Assembly (NCBI GenBank): GCA_913063505.1
Contig: CAJXYT010000010.1
Coordinates: 1-39,576 of the forward strand
Origin: an uncultured Gammaproteobacteria bacterium
GTDB lineage: Bacteria > Pseudomonadota > Gammaproteobacteria > Steroidobacterales > Woeseiaceae
Reading direction: 5' to 3'
Length of the DNA stretch: 39,576 nucleotides
This document shows positions 34,227-39,576 of this stretch, in pieces. The notes beneath the pieces were generated by a model that worked only from the letters and a program-made list of their open reading frames with translations, did not search any database and was not told the origin of the DNA. The translations under genes were made by a program, and so were the position numbers. Position 1 is the first letter of the stretch; each line of letters opens with the position of its first letter.

Positions 34227-34242
34227 CGGCCAAGTTTGGCCG
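34227..34242. repeat. Inverted repeat near a promoter
   Basis: CGGCCAA-GT-TTGGCCG, a perfect 7-bp palindrome with a 2-base centre, about 20 bases before a TATACT hexamer (34262-34267) upstream of the small gene at 34301. It has the look of an operator; no T run follows, so it is not a terminator. Confidence 0.5.
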
Positions 34243-34300
34243 CGGAACGCTAATCTTTCGGTATACTCGCGCAGCAACAACAATGGACTTGAGGGAAGCA

Positions 34301-34549
34301 GTGAATTATTGCCATAAACACAACCTGGTCGCTCAATCATTGGTCGAAGCCGAAAGGACATTCGGAATTCGAGTTACTTTGCCAGCCGCCGATACTCTGC
34401 GGAATATTCTTGGAGAAAATTGGGAACAGGTGCATTGGTACGCGGGCGAAGCGGAGCGGGACCTTGCGTTCGAAAAAATGGCCGAACACCATGGATACTA
34501 TCGCGACACTGACGCACCAACTCAGGTACTTGAAAAAATATTGCGATAA
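34301..34549 (+). CDS. Small hypothetical protein, divergent from the NTPase gene
   Basis: 82 residues from a GTG at 34301 with GAGGGAAG about 4-7 nt upstream. An ATG at 34283 in the same frame would give 88 residues but lacks a ribosome binding site. The product is soluble, mixed alpha-helical in look, starting MNYCHKHNLVAQSLVEAER and with TRP/Trp-Tyr-rich middle (NWEQVHWYAGEAERDL). I do not recognise a family. It is convergent with proA. A -10-like TATACT and a palindrome precede it. Confidence 0.6.
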   Translation: MNYCHKHNLVAQSLVEAERTFGIRVTLPAADTLRNILGENWEQVHWYAGEAERDLAFEKMAEHHGYYRDTDAPTQVLEKILR

Positions 34550-34627
34550 GAGATTATCGCAGTGCCGCATCGCGTGCGATTCCGGCGCCAATGATCGCCA
34601 GACCTTACTGAGGCGCGAAGCCTGCCT

Positions 34628-35902
34628 TCAGGGCCGTACCTGGCCCGTTCCGCGAACCACATACTTATAGCTGGTTAATTGTTCCGCGCCAACCGGGCCC
34701 CGGGCGTGTACACGCCCTGTCGCAATTCCGATCTCGGCGCCCATTCCGAATTCACCGCCATCAGCAAATTGCGTCGAGGCATTGTGCAAAACGATCGCAC
34801 TATCAACCGAGCAAAGAAAGTGTTCGGCGGACTCAGTATCACTTGCGACGATACTTTCCGTATGGCCCGAACCGTACTTGGCAATATGAGCAATCGCAGC
34901 ATCGATGTTATCGACTGCACGAATTGAGACAATCGCTTCGAGATACTCGGTCGACCAGTCACTCTCGATTGCGGGTATCGCCTGAGGTACGAGCGCAGCG
35001 ACAGTCTCGTCAGCGCGTATTTCGCATCCCGCCTCGCTCAGCGCTCTACACACCTCAGGCAGAAGACTCGCTGCTGCCTCGGCGTCAACCAACACTGTCT
35101 CGGCCGCTCCGCAGATACCGGTACGGCGCATTTTTGCATTCAATACCACATCGCGAGCAATCGATGGCTCTGCTGATGCATGCAGATAAACGTGACAAAT
35201 GCCTTCCAGGTGACCGATCACTGGCACTCGTGCCTCGTCCTGTACTCTTTTAATTAAGCTCTTGCCGCCACGTGGAACGATGACATCGATCCATTCAGCC
35301 ATGCTGGATAACAAGAATCCAACCGCTGCCCGATCACGTGTTCCAACCATCTGCAATGCGTTCTCATTAATGCCAGCAGATCGAAGGCCCTCCCTCATAC
35401 ATGCGTAAATCGCATGATTGGACTCGAAGCTCTCAGATCCGCCACGGAGAATTACGGCATTACCTGACTTCAAGCACAACGCCGCAGCATCCGCAGTCAC
35501 GTTTGGCCTGCTTTCGTAGATTATCCCGATGACTCCAAGTGGTACCGTAACGCGTTGAATATTGAGGCCGTTCGGACGATCCCACTCAGCAAGGATCCTG
35601 CCAACCGGGTCGGGTAACTCGCTGATGCAGTCGAGACCGGCCGCCATCGCCTCCACGCGGTCCTCATCCAACATCAGTCGGTCAAGCATCGCCGTGGTAA
35701 TGCCCCGGCTCTTGGCCGACATCATATCCACTTGATTTGCTTCTATAATCTTAGCCGCATTCGTGCGTATCGCGGCCGCAGCTGCTACCAGCGCCGCATT
35801 TCGCAGTTCCCCACTACACGTAGAAAGTTCAGAAAATGCGGATCGAACGGCCACTCCAAGCGCCGTCATTTCTCTCGCTATATCGAGTGATTCATTAGTC
35901 AT
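34628..35902 (-). CDS. proA: Glutamate-5-semialdehyde dehydrogenase (gamma-glutamyl phosphate reductase)
   Basis: Second step of proline synthesis: NADPH reduction of gamma-glutamyl phosphate. 424 residues. NAD(P) region GVIGIIYESRPNVTADAAALCLKSGN (123-148), catalytic C264 in RRTGICGAAET, and GMGAEIGIATGRVHARGP near the end are all typical. The ATG overlaps the proB end by 8 bases, so the two are translationally coupled, which fits the enzymes' labile intermediate. Confidence 0.96.
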   Translation of the reverse strand: MTNESLDIAREMTALGVAVRSAFSELSTCSGELRNAALVAAAAAIRTNAAKIIEANQVDMMSAKSRGITTAMLDRLMLDEDRVEAMAAGLDCISELPDPVGRILAEWDRPNGLNIQRVTVPLGVIGIIYESRPNVTADAAALCLKSGNAVILRGGSESFESNHAIYACMREGLRSAGINENALQMVGTRDRAAVGFLLSSMAEWIDVIVPRGGKSLIKRVQDEARVPVIGHLEGICHVYLHASAEPSIARDVVLNAKMRRTGICGAAETVLVDAEAAASLLPEVCRALSEAGCEIRADETVAALVPQAIPAIESDWSTEYLEAIVSIRAVDNIDAAIAHIAKYGSGHTESIVASDTESAEHFLCSVDSAIVLHNASTQFADGGEFGMGAEIGIATGRVHARGPVGAEQLTSYKYVVRGTGQVRP

Positions 35903-37019
35903 GATTGAACAACACCAATTCGTCTCGGTGAACCATCACGGATCGACCGCGGTAGCCGAGAACGTTTTCTATTTGATCGGATTGAACACCCGACAACCTT
36001 GACGCTTCATCACTTGAATACTCCGCCAAGCCCCGTCCAACGACTTTTCCCGACAGGGTCTTTAGTATGACAACGTCACCACGACTAAAGTCACCGGAAA
36101 CAGCGACGACGCCGACTGGCAACAAGCTGCTGCCGTCCCGAAGTGCCCCAATAGCACCGTCGTCAAGGCTCAACTCACCTGAGACATCAAGTACACCGGC
36201 AATCCACTGTTTTCGCGCTGCTGCTGGCGTTTCTGATGCGTTAAAGATAGTGCATCGACCGCCGTCTTTCAATGCTCGCAATGGACTGTCGATGACGCCG
36301 CTTGCGATAATCGTTATACACCCCGCATGCGTTGCGATTCCAGCGGCCTGTACTTTTGTCGCCATACCACCGGTGCCGACCCCCGATCGACTCTCTCCGG
36401 CCATCGACAGAATATCATCATTTATGGCGGCGACTTCCAGGATATGTTTCGCATCCGAATTGCTGCGCGGATCAGTGGTATACAGTCCGTCGACGTCTGA
36501 TAGTAATATCAAAGCATCCGCCATAACGAGTTGGGCGACACGAGCCGCTAATCGATCATTGTCGCCATAACGAATTTCTTCGGTCGCGACGGTATCGTTT
36601 TCGTTGATGACCGGAACCACCGACCAAGCGATCAATTTACCCAAAGTACGCCGTGCATTCAGGAAGCGGCGCCGATCCTCAGTGTCATCCGGCGTGAGAA
36701 GAATCTGAGCTACCGTGATGCCATGACGACTAAACGCTTCCTGGTAAGCGTGGACTAACTGCACTTGCCCGGCAGCCGCGGCGGCTTGCAAGTCCGGAAG
36801 TTTCGCCCGTTGTTTGTTGATCCCCAGCACCGAGCCGCCAATCGCAATGGCGCCGGACGATACGATAAGGACCTCATGCCCATTGTTGGATAAATCAGCG
36901 ACATCGTCCGCCAGTTTGTCCAGCCAGGCACGATTCAGTTCGCCAAAGTCATCAACCAAGAGTGATGAGCCGACTTTGACAACCAATCGACGGTAATTCG
37001 AAAAATTCAGCCCGGACAC
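35895..37019 (-). CDS. proB: Glutamate 5-kinase with PUA domain
   Basis: First step of proline synthesis and the point of proline feedback inhibition. 374 residues. The amino-acid kinase domain has VVKVGSSLLVD (12-22), VSSGAIAIG, INENDTVA and DVDGLYTTDPR; a C-terminal PUA domain (about 275-370) follows, as in E. coli. The start is a GTG at 37019, three bases after the ilvH stop, so proBA runs on from ilvH rather than standing alone. Confidence 0.96.
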   Translation of the reverse strand: MSGLNFSNYRRLVVKVGSSLLVDDFGELNRAWLDKLADDVADLSNNGHEVLIVSSGAIAIGGSVLGINKQRAKLPDLQAAAAAGQVQLVHAYQEAFSRHGITVAQILLTPDDTEDRRRFLNARRTLGKLIAWSVVPVINENDTVATEEIRYGDNDRLAARVAQLVMADALILLSDVDGLYTTDPRSNSDAKHILEVAAINDDILSMAGESRSGVGTGGMATKVQAAGIATHAGCITIIASGVIDSPLRALKDGGRCTIFNASETPAAARKQWIAGVLDVSGELSLDDGAIGALRDGSSLLPVGVVAVSGDFSRGDVVILKTLSGKVVGRGLAEYSSDEASRLSGVQSDQIENVLGYRGRSVMVHRDELVLFNHD

Positions 37020-37022
37020 AGG

Positions 37023-37544
37023 CTAGCCAACGTGAAGGTGCTGACGGTCAAACGACGTCAGCGTAACTTCGCCTTTGGAAACCGCAACTGTGCCGCTGCG
37101 AGCGACAGCGGAGATTTCGCCAATGTCAGCCGCTTCAGAGACGAATGCATCAATGTCTTTGACCCTACCGGTCAACTGAACGGTGCAGCTTATCTGCGCT
37201 TCATCAAGGATTTCTGCGCCGAATTGTTTTACGAGTGTCATGACTCGCGTCAGTCCGCCGGCACCCAGTTTGATCTTGACGATAGCGAGTTCGCGTGCAA
37301 AATGTTCACCAAGCGTCATATCGTGAATGTTCACTACATCGACGAGTTTTGCCAGCAGTGCATTCAACTGTGCTATGGCCGCGTCAGAGCCGGATACGAC
37401 CAGTGTGACACGCGAAACACGAGGATCGTAGGTGGGCGCAACATTCAGCGTCTCAATATTGTAGCTCCGCGATGAAAACATGCCTGTCATACGCGTCAAA
37501 GCGCCGACTTCGTTCTGTAAAAGAACTGATATTGCGTGCCGCAT
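37023..37544 (-). CDS. ilvH: Acetolactate synthase small (regulatory) subunit
   Basis: 173 residues. An N-terminal ACT domain starts MRHAISVLLQNEVGALTRMTGMFSSRSYNIETLNV, the valine-binding regulatory fold, followed by the C-terminal ALS_SS domain (ELAIVKIK, SGTVAVSKGE). It binds valine and activates the catalytic subunit. I chose the ATG at 37544, the family start, with AGGA about 10 nt upstream; an extension to 37589 is not conserved. Unusually, the catalytic subunit is encoded divergently rather than next in the same operon. Confidence 0.93.
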   Translation of the reverse strand: MRHAISVLLQNEVGALTRMTGMFSSRSYNIETLNVAPTYDPRVSRVTLVVSGSDAAIAQLNALLAKLVDVVNIHDMTLGEHFARELAIVKIKLGAGGLTRVMTLVKQFGAEILDEAQISCTVQLTGRVKDIDAFVSEAADIGEISAVARSGTVAVSKGEVTLTSFDRQHLHVG

Positions 37545-37579
37545 GGATTTTAGATCCTGCCTAATATGAAGGATTACAA

Positions 37580-37654
37580 ATGAAACCATTTTGGTCTCTA
37601 ATTACCGCGGATATTGTCGCAGTTGTTCGAGTATTGCAATGCCATAAAAATTAG
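37580..37654 (+). promoter_or_regulatory. Candidate branched-chain amino acid leader peptide
   Basis: A 24-codon ORF with Shine-Dalgarno AAGGA (37569-37573) spaced 6 bases from its ATG, upstream of ilvB. Eight of 24 codons are Leu, Ile or Val (CTA, ATT, ATT, GTC, GTT, GTT, GTA, TTG), the composition of ilv attenuator leaders. ATTGCAA at its end (37633-37639) can pair with TTGCAAT (37692-37698) just before the ilvB start. No terminator hairpin is seen, so any control would be at translation level. It may be chance. Confidence 0.4.
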
Positions 37655-37701
37655 TAAACACTCGCGCAAAATCCGTAACTTATGCGAAAGTTTGCAATCT
37701 G

Positions 37702-39552
37702 ATGAACGAACAGTCGAATACAGCCAGTCTGGACACACACCCAATGAGCGGTAAGTCGATGAGCGGCGCTGATACCGTCATCCAGGTTCTTGCCGATGAA
37801 GGCGTTGATACCATCTTCGGATATAGCGGTGGTGCCATTCTGCCTATCTATGACGCGGTGTTTCGTTACAACGGTAAGAACAAGCGTACTGACGGTTCGG
37901 CCGCTATTCCCCTGATCGTGCCGGCCAATGAGCAGGGAGCCGGGTTCATGGCCGCGGGCTACGCGCGCGCTAGCGGTAAAGTGGGTGTACTGATGGTGAC
38001 ATCAGGTCCCGGCGCAACTAACACCGTGACGCCTGTTCGAGACAGCATGGCAGATTCTGTTCCCCTGGTCGTCATCTGCGGTCAGGTCCCAACGGCGGCA
38101 ATCGGAACAGACGCTTTCCAGGAAGCTCCAGTGACAGCGATCATGGGTGCAGTCGCCAAACATGTTTTTCTGGTGACGGACGCGGAGCGATTGGAGGAGA
38201 CGGTTCGCAGTGCCTTCGATCTGGCAAGGACGGGTCGTCCAGGCCCAGTGGTGATCGATATTCCAAAGGACATACAAAATTGGTCAGGGGTATTCAAAGG
38301 CCACGGTACGCTACCGTTACATGGCTATCGAAGACGATTGAAGGCCATTACCGAGAATAAGCTGTCGGATGACGCCTGCGAACGTTTCTATAAAATGCTC
38401 TCCAAGTCCGAACGGCCTTTGATTTATGCCGGTGGCGGAGTTATTAATGCGAATGCAAGCAAGGCCATGCGTCAATTCGCAGAAGAATACGGCCTGCCCG
38501 TGACGACAACGCTAATGGCGTTGGGTGCAAGTGACACCAATCACCCGCTGGCATTGCATATGCTAGGCATGCACGGCGTGGCGTCAGCAAATTATGCCGT
38601 TGAAGACTGTGATTTTCTGATAGCCATCGGCGCACGGTTTGACGATCGCGTTGCTGGCAATCCAACTCAATTCGCACCGCGTGCCAAGAATATCGCGCAG
38701 TTCGACGTTGATTCAGCCGAAATTGGCAAGGTCAAACGTGTCGACTGGCATCACGTCGGCATCTTAAATACAGACCTCACGGATATTCTTGAGTACGGTC
38801 GTAATATCAAGTTCAGTAAGACTTTCGAAACTTGGCATGAAGAAATTGCCATGCTGAAAAGCGAGTATGCGATGAATTACGATCGTGACAGTGACCTTAT
38901 ACAGCCTTACGCAGTTATTGAAGAGATCAACAAGCATTCTAAAGGCGAGGCCATTATTTCAACGGGCGTTGGACAACATCAAATGTGGGCTGCCCAGTAC
39001 TTTGATTTTCGCGAACCTCGCCTGTGGCTGACATCCGGTAGCATGGGAACAATGGGTTTCGGTCTGCCCGCCGCTATCGGTGCTCAGTTCGCGAAACCGG
39101 ACAAGGTGGTTATCGACATCGATGGCGATGCAAGTATTCGAATGAATATCGGCGAGATGGAAACGGCAACAACTTACAATCAACCCGTTAAAGTCATCGT
39201 TCTCAACAACCGCGGTGACGGCATGGTGCGTCAGTGGCAAAAACTGTACTTTGACGGCCGAATGTCGGGCAGCGACAAATCTTTACACGCCAAGGACTTC
39301 GTCAAATCGGCTGAAGCTGATGGCTTCAAGTTTGCGAAGCGACTCGACTCCAAAGAAGACATCCCTGCGATGATCCGTGAATTCATGGACTTCAAGGGTC
39401 CAGCATTCCTGGAAGTCCTCATCGACCAAGACGCGGGTGTCTATCCAATGGTCGGGCCAGGGCAGAGTTATGAAAACATGATAACCGGCGATTTCATTAA
39501 GAGTCGTTCGAAGCCCAGCGACGATACGCCCGGCGCCAGCGAAATGTTCTGA
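37702..39552 (+). CDS. ilvB: Acetolactate synthase large (catalytic) subunit
   Basis: ThDP enzyme joining pyruvate with pyruvate or 2-ketobutyrate for Val/Leu/Ile synthesis. 616 residues, longer than the usual 570-590, with an insertion after YDAVF (the GKNKRTDGS stretch). GYSGGAILPIYDA and EQGAGFMAAGYARASGKVGV match the family, with the catalytic Glu kept although the usual RHEQGA is ANEQGA. MVTSGPGATNTVTP and FDDRVAGNP are typical. The ThDP/Mg motif is GDASIRMN and NNRGDGMVRQWQ replaces NNRYLGMVRQWQ. Little ribosome binding site is visible before the ATG. The gene is complete. Confidence 0.95.
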   Translation: MNEQSNTASLDTHPMSGKSMSGADTVIQVLADEGVDTIFGYSGGAILPIYDAVFRYNGKNKRTDGSAAIPLIVPANEQGAGFMAAGYARASGKVGVLMVTSGPGATNTVTPVRDSMADSVPLVVICGQVPTAAIGTDAFQEAPVTAIMGAVAKHVFLVTDAERLEETVRSAFDLARTGRPGPVVIDIPKDIQNWSGVFKGHGTLPLHGYRRRLKAITENKLSDDACERFYKMLSKSERPLIYAGGGVINANASKAMRQFAEEYGLPVTTTLMALGASDTNHPLALHMLGMHGVASANYAVEDCDFLIAIGARFDDRVAGNPTQFAPRAKNIAQFDVDSAEIGKVKRVDWHHVGILNTDLTDILEYGRNIKFSKTFETWHEEIAMLKSEYAMNYDRDSDLIQPYAVIEEINKHSKGEAIISTGVGQHQMWAAQYFDFREPRLWLTSGSMGTMGFGLPAAIGAQFAKPDKVVIDIDGDASIRMNIGEMETATTYNQPVKVIVLNNRGDGMVRQWQKLYFDGRMSGSDKSLHAKDFVKSAEADGFKFAKRLDSKEDIPAMIREFMDFKGPAFLEVLIDQDAGVYPMVGPGQSYENMITGDFIKSRSKPSDDTPGASEMF

Positions 39553-39576
39553 TTTTCCAATTGCGTCATTTCCAGT

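Overview
The window reads as a chromosomal segment of a free-living, probably marine gammaproteobacterium of moderate G+C. Evidence for this is the set of housekeeping blocks (murJ-ribF-lspA, rpsT, rplU-rpmA-obgE, ispB, proBA, acetolactate synthase), a Na+/solute symporter with its DUF4212 partner, FeoAB with a Fur box, and a TPP riboswitch placed so as to control translation. No insertion sequence, phage gene or CRISPR array is visible. I cannot name the genus.

Layout. Positions 1-2713 hold lspA (partial), ribF and murJ on the minus strand; ileS, normally found between ribF and lspA, is absent. rpsT (2866-3132) is divergent from murJ, with its own sigma70-type promoter and a strong terminator. 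3502-5486 is the ribosomal/GTPase block rplU-rpmA-obgE; its L21 carries a 65-70 residue Lys/Ala/Pro repeat tail like a histone H1 tail. ispB is divergent from it. A tRNA-Pro(CGG) lies at 6901-6977. feoAB (7229-9662) has a Fur-box promoter, and a DUF4212/SSS symporter pair follows (9997-12036).

12037-19379 is accessory metabolism. It contains a truncated amidohydrolase whose stop codon overlaps the GTG start of a glyoxalase II gene, and a thiamine salvage operon of TPP riboswitch, TonB-dependent receptor, PnuT-type transporter and thiamine-kinase-like phosphotransferase. Upstream of the riboswitch lie a 3-hydroxyisobutyrate dehydrogenase-family enzyme and a MaoC-type enoyl-CoA hydratase. 19654-21561 holds a SYLF-domain protein and an MscS channel.

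21607-28184 looks like an acquired sugar/polyol catabolic island: SDR dehydrogenase, mannitol/fructuronate-type dehydrogenase, IolC kinase fused to a DUF2090 aldolase-type domain, SMP-30 lactonase and a type II HAD. It has AT-rich spacers, no transporter and no regulator, and it lacks the other myo-inositol genes, so its substrate is open.

28253-34549 has an MFS-PlsC fusion without the usual acyl-ACP synthetase domain, a 1341-residue protein joining a STAND/AAA-type NTPase, one membrane helix, a P/Homo B domain and a WD40-like propeller region, and a small divergent unknown gene. The window closes with ilvH-proB-proA on the minus strand, divergent from the acetolactate synthase large subunit. 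In front of the latter lies a 24-codon ORF rich in Ile/Val/Leu with a good ribosome binding site, a candidate branched-chain leader peptide.

The observations I would follow first are the NTPase/P-domain/propeller protein, the thiamine cassette, the candidate ilv leader, the sugar island and the H1-like L21 tail.
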